Shown: positions 1 through 10,300 of the stretch, piece after piece | Numbering within the stretch: the first letter of the stretch is position 1 | Layout: each line of letters starts with the position of its first letter | Source: an uncultured Bacilli bacterium | GTDB lineage: Bacteria > Bacillota_I > Bacilli_A > RF39 > UBA660 | DNA length: 64,000 bases | Direction: 5' to 3' | Assembly (NCBI GenBank): GCA_934167485.1 | Contig: CAKPKL010000008.1 | Location: 4,103-68,102 of the forward strand | Notes under the pieces: generated by a model | Seen by the model: the letters and a program-made list of their open reading frames with translations, nothing else | Database searches by the model: none | Told to the model about the DNA's origin: nothing | Made by a program: the position numbers and the translations under genes

Positions 1-46
1 AAAAAAATGTGTTATTATGATAGAGCTATATTAATTTATATAGTTT

Positions 47-99
47 TTGTGGGAGCTAATGACTAGATTTATTCTAGAAGCGGAGCATTTGAACCACAA
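47..99 (+). promoter_or_regulatory. candidate structured leader of rplK
   Basis: The bases before rplK can fold. TTGTGG (47-52) pairs with CCACAA (94-99), and the inner CTAGA (63-67) pairs with TCTAG (73-77). The outer stem can be extended by a T-run and an A-run on either side. The position just before rplK suggests a ribosomal-protein leader that senses L1 or L11, but I cannot match it to a named family. Bases 1-46 show no gene; the gene upstream (nusG in many Firmicutes) lies outside the window. Confidence 0.4.
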
Positions 100-133
100 C
101 GAAAAAACGAAGATTTTATAGGAGGTGTTTTTC

Positions 134-559
134 GTGGCACAATTAGTTAAACAAATTAAATTACAAATTCCAGCAGGAAAAGCTACACCAGCTCCACCAG
201 TAGGAACTGTTTTAGGTCCAGCAGGAATTAATTTACAAGAATTCTGTACAAAATATAATGATGCAACAAGAGACAAAATGGGAGATATTTTACCAGTTGT
301 TATTTCTATTTATGATGATAGAAGTTTCGATTTTGTAATTAAGACTCCACCAACAGCATTCTTAATAAAGAAAATCTGTAATGTTAAGAAAGGATCTAGT
401 AAAGGTTCTAAAGAGGTTGCAGGTACTATGTCTCAAGCTCAATTAAGAGAAATAGCTGAAATTAAGTTACCAGACTTAAATTGCTATACAATTGAAGACG
501 CCATGAAGATTGTTGCAGGTACTGCAAAGAACATGGGTGTAGAAGTTAAAGAAGACTAA
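134..559 (+). CDS. rplK: 50S ribosomal protein L11
   Basis: This is ribosomal protein L11, which binds 23S rRNA in the GTPase-associated centre and supports stringent-response signalling through RelA. The N-terminal domain carries the family motif KLQIPAGKATPAPPVGTVLG (residues 8-27), and the C-terminal RNA-binding domain contains the KKGSSKGSKEVAGTMS region. The start is GTG at 134, seven bases after GGAGGT (121-126). An upstream in-frame GTG at 125 falls inside that ribosome binding site and is rejected. The resulting 141 residues match the usual family length. It is the first gene of the L11-L1 pair and L1 follows after 98 bp. Identification is certain. Confidence 0.98.
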   Translation: MAQLVKQIKLQIPAGKATPAPPVGTVLGPAGINLQEFCTKYNDATRDKMGDILPVVISIYDDRSFDFVIKTPPTAFLIKKICNVKKGSSKGSKEVAGTMSQAQLREIAEIKLPDLNCYTIEDAMKIVAGTAKNMGVEVKED

Positions 560-602
560 TAATATATTGATTAATAGTAATGATAGTTAATCGTGAATTC
601 CG

Positions 603-623
603 CTTTTCACTTTTCACTTTTCA
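603..623 (+). repeat. three tandem copies of CTTTTCA between rplK and rplA
   Basis: The 7-mer CTTTTCA occurs three times head to tail (603-609, 610-616, 617-623) in the short gap between rplK and rplA. The transcribed RNA would be a pyrimidine-rich single-stranded stretch about 35 bases before the rplA start. No function can be assigned. Confidence 0.7.
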
Positions 624-657
624 CTTCTTAAATCAATAAAAATATGAGGAGGTATTT

Positions 658-1353
658 ATGAAGAGAGGAAAGAAATATTTAGAAGCTGCTAGCAAAATAG
701 AAAAAGGTAAAGCATATTCTATAGAAGAAGCAGTTAAATTATTAAAAGAAACTAAAGTAGCTAAATTTGATGAATCTGTTGAATTAGTTTTAAGACTTAA
801 CTTAGACACTAAGAAAGCAGATCAACAATTAAGAGGTGCTACTGTTCTTCCAAATGGTATTGGAAAAACTAAAAAAGTATTAGTAATAGCTCGTGGTGCT
901 AAAGCTACTGAAGCTCGTGAAGCTGGTGCTGATTATGTAGGAGAAGCTGATATGATCGATAAGATAGCTAATGAAAATTGGTTTGATTTCGATACTATGA
1001 TAGCTACTCCAGATATGATGCCTGCTTTAGGTAAAATTGGACGTGTATTAGGACCTAAAGGTTTAATGCCAAATCCAAAAACTGGTACAGTTACTATGGA
1101 TGTTAAAAAGGCTATAGAAGACGTTAAAAAAGGACGTGTTGAATATAGAACTGATTCATTTGGTAACGTTGCAGTATTAGTTGGTAAAGCATCATTTGAT
1201 GAAGCTAAATTAGTTGAAAATATTAATGCTTTTGTAAGTCTTATTAATAAAACAAAACCAAGTGCAGTTAAAGGTAAATATATTTTAAATGTAGCTATTT
1301 CAACTACTATGGGTCCTGGTATCAAAGTAGATTCTGAAAGTTTTGAAAATTAA
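658..1353 (+). CDS. rplA: 50S ribosomal protein L1
   Basis: Ribosomal protein L1 forms the mobile L1 stalk at the ribosomal E site and often acts as a translational repressor of its own operon. The 231-residue length is normal. Visible family segments are the N-terminal KRGKKYLEAASKIEKGKAYS, the central LGPKGLMPNPKTGTVT (residues about 130-145) and the C-terminal GKYILNVAISTTMGPGIKVD. The start ATG at 658 follows a good AGGAGG site with normal spacing. It lies between rplK and the L10 leader, the standard order in Firmicutes. Identification is certain. Confidence 0.98.
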   Translation: MKRGKKYLEAASKIEKGKAYSIEEAVKLLKETKVAKFDESVELVLRLNLDTKKADQQLRGATVLPNGIGKTKKVLVIARGAKATEAREAGADYVGEADMIDKIANENWFDFDTMIATPDMMPALGKIGRVLGPKGLMPNPKTGTVTMDVKKAIEDVKKGRVEYRTDSFGNVAVLVGKASFDEAKLVENINAFVSLINKTKPSAVKGKYILNVAISTTMGPGIKVDSESFEN

Positions 1354-1384
1354 TGGTTTACAAACAAAAAAAAGTATGTTATAA

Positions 1385-1500
1385 TTAACGTGTTGGAAAG
1401 ATAGTACCGTAGACAGTAGGGGATAATAATCTTAATAATCCTACCGAGGAACAGATAAGAAGTTCAAGGTCCCTACGGTTGTTAGGGACTTTTTTAATCG
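1385..1500 (+). promoter_or_regulatory. L10 (rplJL) autoregulatory leader
   Basis: The bases before rplJ contain the hallmarks of the L10 leader of Bacteria: a CCGTAGACAGTAGGG segment (about 1407-1421), its partner CCTACCGAGGAACAG (about 1440-1454) and then a strong hairpin GTCCCTA...TAGGGAC followed by TTTTTTAA (about 1470-1497). In the known family, the L10(L12)4 complex binds this leader and shuts down expression of rplJ-rplL. The last hairpin with its T-run looks like an attenuator terminator lying just before the rplJ ribosome binding site. The assignment comes from recognising the conserved core, not from a model search. Confidence 0.85.
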
Positions 1501-1523
1501 GTATCAAGATGAGGAGGTGTGAC

Positions 1524-2015
1524 ATGGCAAATCCAAAAATACTAGAAAAGAAACAAGTTGTTATTGATGAAATAACTAACAATGTTAAAGAATCTAGTTC
1601 ATTCATTTTCCTAGAAAACAATGGTTTAACTGTTGATGAAACTATGGAACTTAGAAGAAAATTAAAAGAATCTGATTCTGAATTAAAAGTTTATAAGAAT
1701 ACTTTAGTAGCTAGAGCTCTTAAAGATTTAGACATAGACTTAGCTGATGAATTAAATGGTCCAAAAGTTGTTGCTTTTGGTAAAGATATCATTGAACCAA
1801 TCAAAGCTGTTAATGATTTTATTAAAACTCATGATAAATTAGTTATGAAAGTTGGAATCGTTGATGGTAAAATAACTGGTTTAGATGAATTAAAGAAACT
1901 TGCAACTATTCCATCAAGAGAAGGATTACTTACAATGTTTGCAAGCGGATTACTTGCAATTCCAAAGGATTTTGCAATTTGCTTAGATTTACATAGTAAA
2001 AATTTAGAAAATTAA
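1524..2015 (+). CDS. rplJ: 50S ribosomal protein L10
   Basis: L10 anchors the L7/L12 dimers of the ribosomal stalk to the 23S rRNA and represses its own operon by binding the leader. The protein starts MANPKILEKKQVVIDEI and keeps the VYKNTLVARAL segment that contacts rRNA; the C-terminal helix that holds L12 follows. I place the start at ATG 1524, which follows GAGGAGG (1511-1517), giving 163 residues. A longer reading from 1479 would run through the attenuator hairpin and is rejected. It is followed at short distance by rplL. Identification is certain. Confidence 0.97.
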   Translation: MANPKILEKKQVVIDEITNNVKESSSFIFLENNGLTVDETMELRRKLKESDSELKVYKNTLVARALKDLDIDLADELNGPKVVAFGKDIIEPIKAVNDFIKTHDKLVMKVGIVDGKITGLDELKKLATIPSREGLLTMFASGLLAIPKDFAICLDLHSKNLEN

Positions 2016-2045
2016 TAAATAAAATTAAGGGAGGAGAAGAGAATT

Positions 2046-2414
2046 ATGGCAAAATTAAGCGCAAAAGAAATTATTGATTCACTAAAAGAAATGACACTTT
2101 TAGAAATTAAAGAAGTAGTAGATTTAATGAAAGAGGAATTTGGTGTTGATCCAAGTGCTGTAGCTGTTGCTGCTGCTCCAGCTGCTGAGGCTCAAAATGA
2201 AGGACCAAGCACAGTTGATGTTGTTTTAGCAAGTGCTGGTGCTAACAAAATAGCTGTTATCAAAATAATTAAAGAAATAACTGGTTTAGGATTAGGTGAT
2301 TCTAAAGCTATAGCTGATAACGGTGGAGTTGTTAAAGAAAAAGTAGCTGCTGCTGAAGCTGAAGAAATGAAAGCAAAATTCGAAGAAGCTGGCGCTACAG
2401 TAGAATTTAAATAA
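2046..2414 (+). CDS. rplL: 50S ribosomal protein L7/L12
   Basis: L7/L12 forms the flexible stalk that recruits and stimulates translational GTPases. The 122-residue protein has the N-terminal dimerisation helices (SAKEIIDSLKEMTLLEIKEVVDLMKEEFGV), an Ala/Pro-rich hinge (AVAVAAAPAAEAQ, about residues 38-50) and the C-terminal globular domain with the KIAVIKIIKEITGLGLGDSK segment. A strong GGGAGGAG site precedes the start. It follows rplJ by 30 bp in the same operon. Identification is certain. Confidence 0.98.
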   Translation: MAKLSAKEIIDSLKEMTLLEIKEVVDLMKEEFGVDPSAVAVAAAPAAEAQNEGPSTVDVVLASAGANKIAVIKIIKEITGLGLGDSKAIADNGGVVKEKVAAAEAEEMKAKFEEAGATVEFK

Positions 2415-2432
2415 TTAATAAAAATTGGTTTT

Positions 2433-2460
2433 AAGCCTGTACTAAAATTAGTATGGGCTT
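2433..2460 (+). terminator. stem-loop after rplL
   Basis: AAGCC-TG-TACTAA and TTAGTA-TG-GGCTT form a hairpin with one internal TG/TG mismatch pair. It is followed by TCGCCGTTTC, a poor U-tract, so it may be a weak terminator or an RNA-processing or stability hairpin that lowers expression of downstream genes relative to rplL. Confidence 0.5.
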
Positions 2461-2487
2461 TCGCCGTTTCTAAAAGGAGGTTAGGTT

Positions 2488-2973
2488 ATGAAGTTAAATA
2501 AGGGTAAAGTAGATAATATAAATAAAAAAATTCTTAGTAGTGCTTTAGTGCTTACTCTTACATTTACTACATTTACTGGATGTGCAAAAGGATTTAAATA
2601 TTCAAAGGTAATTGAGAATAATAAACTTACTACAAATGTAACAGGAAAAATAAGTGCTAATAAATTAAGATTGATAGAACTTAACATATATGGTGAAAAA
2701 GAATTAAGGTTAGTTACAACAATAAAAAATAATGATACAACTGAATATTGGGATGTGTTTGAAAATTATAAGGTTATAGAATTAAAAAATAGTTCAAATG
2801 TCTTTGAAAAAGATGATAATATAAAGATAGAAAATGAACAAAAATATAAAGATTATTTAATTTGTTATGGATATAAAGGTAATTGTTTTAAAATGAGAGA
2901 ACTAAAAGAATCCTTTAATATTACGAAAAAAATATACGAAAATAATAGTAATAAACAATTAGTAAAGAAGTGA
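2488..2973 (+). CDS. putative lipoprotein, unknown function
   Basis: I do not recognise this 161-residue protein. Its N-terminus has a basic region, a hydrophobic stretch (SSALVLTLTFTTFTGC, ending at residue 32) and a lipobox-like FTGC, so it is probably a lipoprotein on the outer face of the membrane. The rest is Lys/Glu/Asn-rich with predicted beta-strand character (LRLIELNIYGEKELRLVTTIKNND) and three further cysteines. It sits between rplL and the ybxB-like methyltransferase, where most Firmicutes have nothing, with a strong AAAGGAGG site. It ends 4 bp before the methyltransferase start, so the two are probably co-transcribed. It may be a recent insertion in the operon. Confidence 0.7.
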   Translation: MKLNKGKVDNINKKILSSALVLTLTFTTFTGCAKGFKYSKVIENNKLTTNVTGKISANKLRLIELNIYGEKELRLVTTIKNNDTTEYWDVFENYKVIELKNSSNVFEKDDNIKIENEQKYKDYLICYGYKGNCFKMRELKESFNITKKIYENNSNKQLVKK

Positions 2974-2977
2974 TAAT

Positions 2978-3565
2978 ATGTCTTATTATTTTGATAAAAC
3001 CACAAATGTTGAGAGCAATGAATCTACTATAAGAATAGAAATATATAATAGATTCTATACTTTTAAAACTGATAATAATGTATTTTCTAAAAGAGGGTTA
3101 GATTTTGGAACTAGGACTCTTTTAGAAAATATAGATATAAAAAATATAAAAGGAGATGTTCTTGACTTTGGATGTGGTTATGGCTCTATTGGTATAATTA
3201 TTAAATCATTTAATACATCTACTGTTGATATGGTTGATATTAATGAAAGGGCAATTAATTTAGCACACAAAAATGCTTCAATTAATAATGTTATGGTTAA
3301 TATATTTTCTAGTGATGTTTATTCATCTATTACTAAAAAATATAATTATATAATAACTAATCCACCTATTAGAGTAGGTAAAGAAATACTATATAAAATA
3401 TTAGTTGATGCTAAAAAGCATTTAAAAGAAGAAGGTCATTTGATATTTGTTATAAATAAGGACCAGGGAGCTAAAAGTACTGCTAAATACTTAGAGGGGT
3501 TTTATAAAGTTGAAATACTTAAAAAAAATAAGGGATTTTTTGTAATTGATTGTCAAAATTATTGA
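2978..3565 (+). CDS. ybxB: class I SAM-dependent rRNA methyltransferase (YbxB/RsmC-like)
   Basis: This is a class I methyltransferase of the RsmC family, whose E. coli member methylates a guanine in 16S rRNA. The SAM-binding glycine loop VLDFGCGYGSIGI lies at about residues 61-73 and the catalytic motif IV reads TNPPIR (about 128-133). The 195-residue length fits the single-domain Firmicutes version YbxB. In Bacillus subtilis ybxB sits between rplL and rpoB, exactly as here, which supports the assignment. Its TGA stop (3563-3565) overlaps the -35 box of the rpoB promoter. The substrate is inferred from the family. Confidence 0.88.
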   Translation: MSYYFDKTTNVESNESTIRIEIYNRFYTFKTDNNVFSKRGLDFGTRTLLENIDIKNIKGDVLDFGCGYGSIGIIIKSFNTSTVDMVDINERAINLAHKNASINNVMVNIFSSDVYSSITKKYNYIITNPPIRVGKEILYKILVDAKKHLKEEGHLIFVINKDQGAKSTAKYLEGFYKVEILKKNKGFFVIDCQNY

Positions 3566-3590
3566 CTTATTGCTTGAAATCGTGTAAAAT
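3562..3590 (+). promoter_or_regulatory. sigma-A promoter of rpoB
   Basis: TTGACT (3562-3567) and TAAAAT (3585-3590) are 17 bp apart, about 72 bp before the rpoB start. The -35 box overlaps the stop codon of the methyltransferase gene. Confidence 0.6.
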
Positions 3591-3661
3591 TATAAATTGG
3601 CGGCATATATTATTCTGCTTAATATGTGTTTACTAGAAAATATAGTTTATGGGGTGAAAGA

Positions 3662-6600
3662 GTGGCTTATACAGTTAAAAAATTCGGTGATTACCGTGAA
3701 AGAAGAAGTTATGCAAAAACTAAAAATGCAATTGAATTAAACAATTTGTTAGAAATTCAAAAAAAGTCATATGATTGGTTTATGACTGAAGGTATAAAAG
3801 AAGTATTTGATGATATTTTTCCAGTTGAAAGCTTTACTGGAAACTTAACTCTAGAATTTGGAGAATACTCTTTTGAGGAGCCAAGATACTCAATTAAAGG
3901 TTGCAAAGACAGATATGCAACTTATGCTGCACCTATTAAGGTACAAGCAAGACTTTTTAATCAAGAAACAGGAGAAGTAAAAGAACAAGAAATTTATTTA
4001 GGTGATATGCCTATTATGACAGATAGTGGTACATTTATAATCAATGGAGCAGAACGTGTTATAGTATCACAATTAGTTCGTTCACCTAGTGTTTATTTTT
4101 CTCGTGAAATAGACAAGAAAAATGGTAAACATATAATTACTTCACAAATAATACCAACAAGAGGTACATGGTTAGAGTTTGAGACAGATGCAAGAGATGT
4201 TATTTATTGTAGAATTGATAGAACACGTAAGGTACCTGTTACTACATTACTTAGAGCTTTAGGACTTTCAAGTGATGCAGATATAATTGATTTATTTGGT
4301 GAAGACGATTATATTATGCGTACTATTGAAAAAGATGCTAATAAAAACACTGATGAATCTTTAATAGATATTCATTCTAAATTAAGACCTGGTGAACCAA
4401 GTACTTTAGATAGTGCTAAAAACCAATTAATCACTAGATTCTTTGATGCATTTAGATATGATTTAGCTAAAGTAGGACGTTATAAATTTAATAGAAAATT
4501 AAATGTATGCGATAGATTATATGATTGTATACTTGCAGAAGATATTAAAGTTAATGGAGAACTTAAATTTGCTAAAGGTACACTTGTAACAAAAGATGTT
4601 TTAGGAGAATTAAAACCAATAATGGCTGATGGTTATGGAGTTCGTGAATCTTTAATTAATGAAGAGTTAGATAGCTATAACAAAGTTCAAATAATTAAAG
4701 TTTATTCTAAAAAGAATCCAACTAAAGTTGTTAAAATTATTGGTAATGATCAATCTATTGAAGAAAAAAGACTTACAATATCAGATGTTTATGCATCAGT
4801 TTCATATTATTTAAATTTACATGAAGGTATTGGTTCATATGATGAAATAGACCATTTATCAAATCGTCGTGTAAGACAAGTTGGAGAACTTTTACAAAAT
4901 CAATTTAGAGTAGGTGTATCTCGTATTGAAAGAGTAATAAGAGATAGAATGAGTACTCAAGAATTAGATGAAGTAACTCCAAAAACATTAATTAATATCA
5001 GACCATTAACAGCTGCTATTAAGGAATTCTTTGGTTCAAGTCAATTGTCACAATTCATGGATCAAACAAATCCAGTAGCAGAGTTAGCTAATAAACGTCG
5101 TTTAAGTTCTTTAGGACCAGGCGGATTATCAAGGGATCGTGCTGGTATGGAAGTTCGTGACGTTAATCCATCTCACTATGGTAGACTTTGTCCAATTGAA
5201 TCTCCAGAAGGACCAAACATTGGACTTATTACAGCTTTAGCAAGCTATGCTAAGGTAAATGATTATGGATTTATAATGACTCCATATAGAAAAGTAGTTG
5301 ATGGACATTTAACAGATGAAATAAGATATATGACAGCTGATGAAGAATTAGAGTATCATATATCACAAGCAACAGTTAAATTAGATGACAACGATAACTT
5401 TGTAGATAAACATGTTCCAGTACGTTATCGTGGTGAAAATATCATGATTAACAGTAAAGATGTTGATTATATAGACGTTTCAAGTCAACAAGTTGTATCT
5501 ATAACAACAGCAGGTATTCCTTTCTTGGAACACGATGATGGTAAACGTGCCCTAATGGGTTCAAACATGCAACGTCAAGCAATTCCATTACTTAAATGTG
5601 AAGCACCTATTGTTGGAACAGGAATTGAAGCAATAAGCGCAAGAGATAGTGGAGCTGTTGTAATCTCTAAAGCAGATGGTATAGTAGATTATGTAGATTC
5701 ACAAAAGATACTTGTTAAAACAAAAGGTGGTATGGATACATATTACTTAAATGGATTTGAAAGAAGTAATGCTGGTACTTGTTATCATCAAAGACCTATT
5801 GTTAGAGTTAATGATAAAATAACAAAAGGACAAGTTATTGCTGATGGACCAAGTACAGATCTTGGAGAAATGGCTTTAGGTAGAAATGTTACAGTAGCTT
5901 TCATGAACTTTAATGGATATAACTATGAGGACGCTGTAATATTAAATGAAAGATTAGTAAGAGATGATGTTTATACATCAATTCATATTCAAGATTATCA
6001 AATTGAATGTAGAGATACTAAACTTGGACCAGAAGAGTTTACAAGAGATATACCAAATGTTTCAGAAGAAGCTCGTAAGAACTTGGATGAAAATGGTTTA
6101 ATTCGTATTGGTACTGAAGTACATGATGATGATATTCTAGTAGGTAAAGTTACTCCAAAAGGAATGGCAGAACTTACATCAGAAGAAAAATTATTACATG
6201 CTATCTTTGGTGAAAAAACAAGAGAAGTAAGAGATACTTCACTTCGTGTACCACATGGAGGAGAAGGAATTGTACATGATATTAAAGTATTTACTAAAGA
6301 GGATACTGATGAACTTCCAGCTGGAGTTTCTAAAATAATTCGTGTATATATAGCTCAAAAGAGAAAAATAACTGTTGGAGATAAAATGGCAGGGCGTCAT
6401 GGTAATAAGGGTGTTATATCTTTAGTATTACCAAGTGAAGATATGCCATACTTGGCAGATGGAACACCAGTAGATATTATGCTTAATCCACTAGGAGTTC
6501 CAAGTCGTATGAATATAGGACAAATATTAGAGATGCATTTAGGTGCAGCTGCTAAAAAATTAGGAATTCATGTTGCAACTCCAGTATTTAGTGGTGCAAA

Positions 6601-7336
6601 TAGAGAAGAAATTATAGACGCTCTAAAAGAAGCAGGAATTGATGAAGATGGTAAAACCATATTATATGATGGACGTACTGGTGAACCATTTGATAATCGT
6701 ATAAGTGTTGGTGTTATGTATATGATTAAACTACACCACATGGTAGATGATAAATTACATGCTCGTTCAACAGGACCATACAGTTTAGTAACTCAACAAC
6801 CTTTAGGTGGTAAAGCTCAATTTGGTGGTCAAAGATTTGGAGAAATGGAAGTTTGGGCATTATATGCGTATGGTGCAGCTCATGTATTACAAGAGATGAT
6901 GACTATTAAATCTGATGATGTAATCGGAAGAGTAAAAGTTTATGAATCTCTAGTAAAAGGAACACCAATACCAAAACCTGGAGTTCCAGAAAGCTTTAGA
7001 GTATTAATTAAAGAATTCCAAGCTTTAGGTCTTGATATAACAGTTTTAAATGAACAAGGAAATTATGTTGAACTTAAAGAGTTAGAAGAAGCAGATAAAG
7101 ATGATAATTTGCTAGAAAACAAAGAAAATAAAGTTGAATCAAATTTAATTGGAGAAGAAGAAAACATAGATGAAACATTTGAATCATTTGAAGATGCATT
7201 GGAAGATGAAGAAGATGACTATGAAGATGACTTTGATGATGAAGATTTAGATTCGCTTGATGAAGAAGATGAAGATCTAGATGAATTAGATGAACTAGAT
7301 GACATTGATGAAGAATTGGAAGGAGACGAGGAATAA
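3662..7336 (+). CDS. rpoB: DNA-directed RNA polymerase subunit beta
   Basis: RpoB is the beta subunit, forming half of the catalytic cleft of RNA polymerase and holding the rifampicin pocket. Family landmarks are LSQFMDQTNPVAEL and NKRRLSSLGPGGLSRDRAG (rifampicin region), RDVNPSHYGRLCPIESPEGPNIGLI, and the C-terminal GGKAQFGGQRFGEMEVWALYAYGAA. Start GTG 3662 follows GGGGTG with suitable spacing, giving 1224 residues beginning VAYTVKKFGDYRERR; a start at 3626 has no ribosome binding site. The rifampicin-region residues look wild type. The last ~85 residues are an unusual, extremely acidic Asp/Glu tail. The stop overlaps the rpoC start by one base (TAATG), indicating translational coupling. Confidence 0.98.
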   Translation: MAYTVKKFGDYRERRSYAKTKNAIELNNLLEIQKKSYDWFMTEGIKEVFDDIFPVESFTGNLTLEFGEYSFEEPRYSIKGCKDRYATYAAPIKVQARLFNQETGEVKEQEIYLGDMPIMTDSGTFIINGAERVIVSQLVRSPSVYFSREIDKKNGKHIITSQIIPTRGTWLEFETDARDVIYCRIDRTRKVPVTTLLRALGLSSDADIIDLFGEDDYIMRTIEKDANKNTDESLIDIHSKLRPGEPSTLDSAKNQLITRFFDAFRYDLAKVGRYKFNRKLNVCDRLYDCILAEDIKVNGELKFAKGTLVTKDVLGELKPIMADGYGVRESLINEELDSYNKVQIIKVYSKKNPTKVVKIIGNDQSIEEKRLTISDVYASVSYYLNLHEGIGSYDEIDHLSNRRVRQVGELLQNQFRVGVSRIERVIRDRMSTQELDEVTPKTLINIRPLTAAIKEFFGSSQLSQFMDQTNPVAELANKRRLSSLGPGGLSRDRAGMEVRDVNPSHYGRLCPIESPEGPNIGLITALASYAKVNDYGFIMTPYRKVVDGHLTDEIRYMTADEELEYHISQATVKLDDNDNFVDKHVPVRYRGENIMINSKDVDYIDVSSQQVVSITTAGIPFLEHDDGKRALMGSNMQRQAIPLLKCEAPIVGTGIEAISARDSGAVVISKADGIVDYVDSQKILVKTKGGMDTYYLNGFERSNAGTCYHQRPIVRVNDKITKGQVIADGPSTDLGEMALGRNVTVAFMNFNGYNYEDAVILNERLVRDDVYTSIHIQDYQIECRDTKLGPEEFTRDIPNVSEEARKNLDENGLIRIGTEVHDDDILVGKVTPKGMAELTSEEKLLHAIFGEKTREVRDTSLRVPHGGEGIVHDIKVFTKEDTDELPAGVSKIIRVYIAQKRKITVGDKMAGRHGNKGVISLVLPSEDMPYLADGTPVDIMLNPLGVPSRMNIGQILEMHLGAAAKKLGIHVATPVFSGANREEIIDALKEAGIDEDGKTILYDGRTGEPFDNRISVGVMYMIKLHHMVDDKLHARSTGPYSLVTQQPLGGKAQFGGQRFGEMEVWALYAYGAAHVLQEMMTIKSDDVIGRVKVYESLVKGTPIPKPGVPESFRVLIKEFQALGLDITVLNEQGNYVELKELEEADKDDNLLENKENKVESNLIGEEENIDETFESFEDALEDEEDDYEDDFDDEDLDSLDEEDEDLDELDELDDIDEELEGDEE

Positions 7337-10300
7337 TGGATGTTAATAATTTTGAAGGATTAAAAATAAGCATTGCCTCACCTGAAAAAATTCGTTCTTG
7401 GTCATATGGTGAAGTTAAGAAAGCAGAAACAATAAACTATCGTACATTGAGGCCTGAAAGAGATGGATTATTTTGTGAAAAAATATTCGGACCTACTAAG
7501 GATTTTGAATGTGCTTGTGGTAAATATAAAAGATTAAGATATAAAAATATTGTATGTGATAGATGTGGAGTAGAGGTAACTCGTTCTAAAGTTCGTCGTG
7601 AACGTATGGGACACATTGAGTTAGCTACTCCAGTGTCTCACATTTGGTTCTTTAAAGGTGTACCATCAAGAATGGGACTTGTTCTTGATATGAGTCCAAG
7701 AGATTTGGAAGAAGTATTATACTTTGTAAGTTATGTAGTACTTGATCCAGGACCAGCTCCTTTAGAGAAAAAACAAACAATAAGCGATAGAGAATATCGT
7801 GCATATTATGAAAAATATGGAAATACTTTTAGAGTAGGTATGGGAGCTGAGGCTATTAAAGAGTTACTTGAAGAAGTAGACTTAGATAAAGAAGTAGAGA
7901 CTCTTAAAGCTGAAATAGAAGAAATTAAAGATTCTCAAAGTCAAAAGAGAATTCGTTTAATTAAAAGATTAGACGTATTAAATGCATTTGCTGAATCAGG
8001 AAATAGACCTGAGTGGATGATTTTAACTGCACTTCCAGTTATACCACCAGAACTTAGACCTATGATTCAATTAGATGGTGGTAGATTTGCTACATCTGAT
8101 TTAAATGATTTATATCGTCGTGTAATTAACCGTAATAATCGTTTAAAGAAATTAATGGAATTAGGTGCTCCATCAATAATAATTCAAAATGAAAAACGTA
8201 TGCTTCAAGAAGCCGTAGATGCTTTATTTGATAATGGTAGACGTGGAAGAAATATAACTGGAGCAGGAAATAGACCTTTAAAATCTTTAGCTAGTATGTT
8301 AAAAGGTAAACAAGGACGTTTCCGTCAAAATTTACTTGGTAAACGTGTTGACTATTCTGGTCGTTCAGTTATCGTAGTAGGACCTAGTTTAAAAATGTAT
8401 GAATGTGGTATTCCAAAAGAAATGGCTTTAGAGTTATTTAAACCACATGTAATAAATGGATTAGTACAAAAAGAAATAGCAAGCAATATTAAAGTTGCTA
8501 AAAGAATGATTGATAATCAAGATCCAAGAGTTTGGGATGTTGTTGAAGAAAAAATAAAAGAACACCCTGTAATGTTAAATCGTGCCCCAACTCTACACAG
8601 ACTTGGTATCCAAGCATTTGAACCAAAATTAATAGAAGGACGTTCAATTCGTCTACATCCACTTGTTTGTGCAGCATTCAATGCCGATTTCGATGGAGAC
8701 CAAATGGCTGTTCACGTTCCAATTACTGAAGAAGCTCAAGCAGAAGCTAGAATCTTAATGTTAGGTGCTAACAACATCTTAAAACCATCTGATGGTAAAC
8801 CAATCGTTACACCAGGACAAGATATGGTACTTGGAAACTTCTATATAACAATGGAAAAAGCAGGACTTCCTGGAGAAGGTAGAGTATACAAAGATTCTAA
8901 CGAAGTATTAATGAGTTATGAAAGAAGAGAAATTACTCTTCATACAAGAATAGCTCTACCAGTTAAATCATTTACTCGTAAGATATTCCCAGATAAATAT
9001 ATGGATAAATATCTAGTAACTACACCAGGTAAGATATTATTTAATGAAATATTCCCAGATACATTCCAATATATAGCTGAAGGTACTTCTGAGAATATAG
9101 AAAAAATTACTCCTAGTAAATATTTTATAAGTAGAGGAGAAAATATTCCAGAAAAAATTAAGGCTATGCCTTTAACAGATGCATTTAATAAAGGTGTTTT
9201 ATCTAAATTAATCGCACAAATTTATAAACGTTATCAGACTACTGAAACATCAGTAATGCTAGATAAATTAAAAGATTTAGGATTTAAATATTCTACTTTA
9301 TCTGGAATAAGTATAGCTATAAGTGATATTAAAGAATCTGTTAAAAAACCAGAAATAATTGCTAATAGTCAAGCTTTAGTAGATCAAGTTAATAAACAAT
9401 TTAAACGTGGTTTAATTACTGAAGATGAAAGATATAATAAAGTTGTTTCTATTTGGACAGATACTAAAAAACAAATTACTGCTGAATTAGAGCAAATGGT
9501 TAAACAAGATAAAGATAATCCTATTTGTATAATGATGACATCAAAAGCTCGTGGAGATATGGGTTCATATACTCAGTTAGTTGGTATGAGAGGTTTGTTT
9601 GCTAAACCAAATGGACAACAAGAAGAGATCCCAGTTATATCATCATTTAGTGAAGGTATAACAGTGTCTGAATTCTTCTTATCTACACATGGTACTCGTA
9701 AAGGTGCTGTAGATACAGCCTTAAAGACAGCAGATGCTGGATACTTAACTCGTCGTTTAGTTGATGTATCTCAAGATATTATAATAAGAGAAGAAGATTG
9801 TGGAACTGAAGCTGGAACTGTAGTTGAAGCATTTATAAATGATGCTGATGGTACTGTAATAGAATCTTTATATGACCGTATTTTAGGTAGATATACAAAC
9901 AAAAAGATTCTAAATCCAGAAACTAAAGAAGTTATTTGTGAAAAAGATACTTATATTAATGAAGTATTAGCTGATAAGATAATCGCAGCTGGTATAACAA
10001 AAGTACCTATTAGAACAGTTCTTACTTGTAAAACAGAACACGGAGTTTGTAGAAAATGTTATGGTAGAAACTTAGCTACTGGTCAAATAGTAGAAGAAGG
10101 AGAAGCTGTTGGTATAATGGCTGCTCAATCAATTGGTGAACCAGGTACTCAGTTAACCATGAGAACATTTAATACAGGTGGAGTTGCCGGAGACGATATA
10201 ACTCAAGGTTTACCTCGTGTTCAAGAGTTATTTGAAGCTCGTAATCCAAAAGGTAAAGCTTCTATAGCTGAAATAAATGGTATAGTAACTAAGATAGAAG

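Noticed and set aside
7074..7373. Open frame of 99 codons on the minus strand at the end of rpoB
   Set aside because: It mirrors the Asp/Glu repeat tail of rpoB (giving Leu/His runs) and has no ribosome site; it is a shadow of low-complexity coding DNA.
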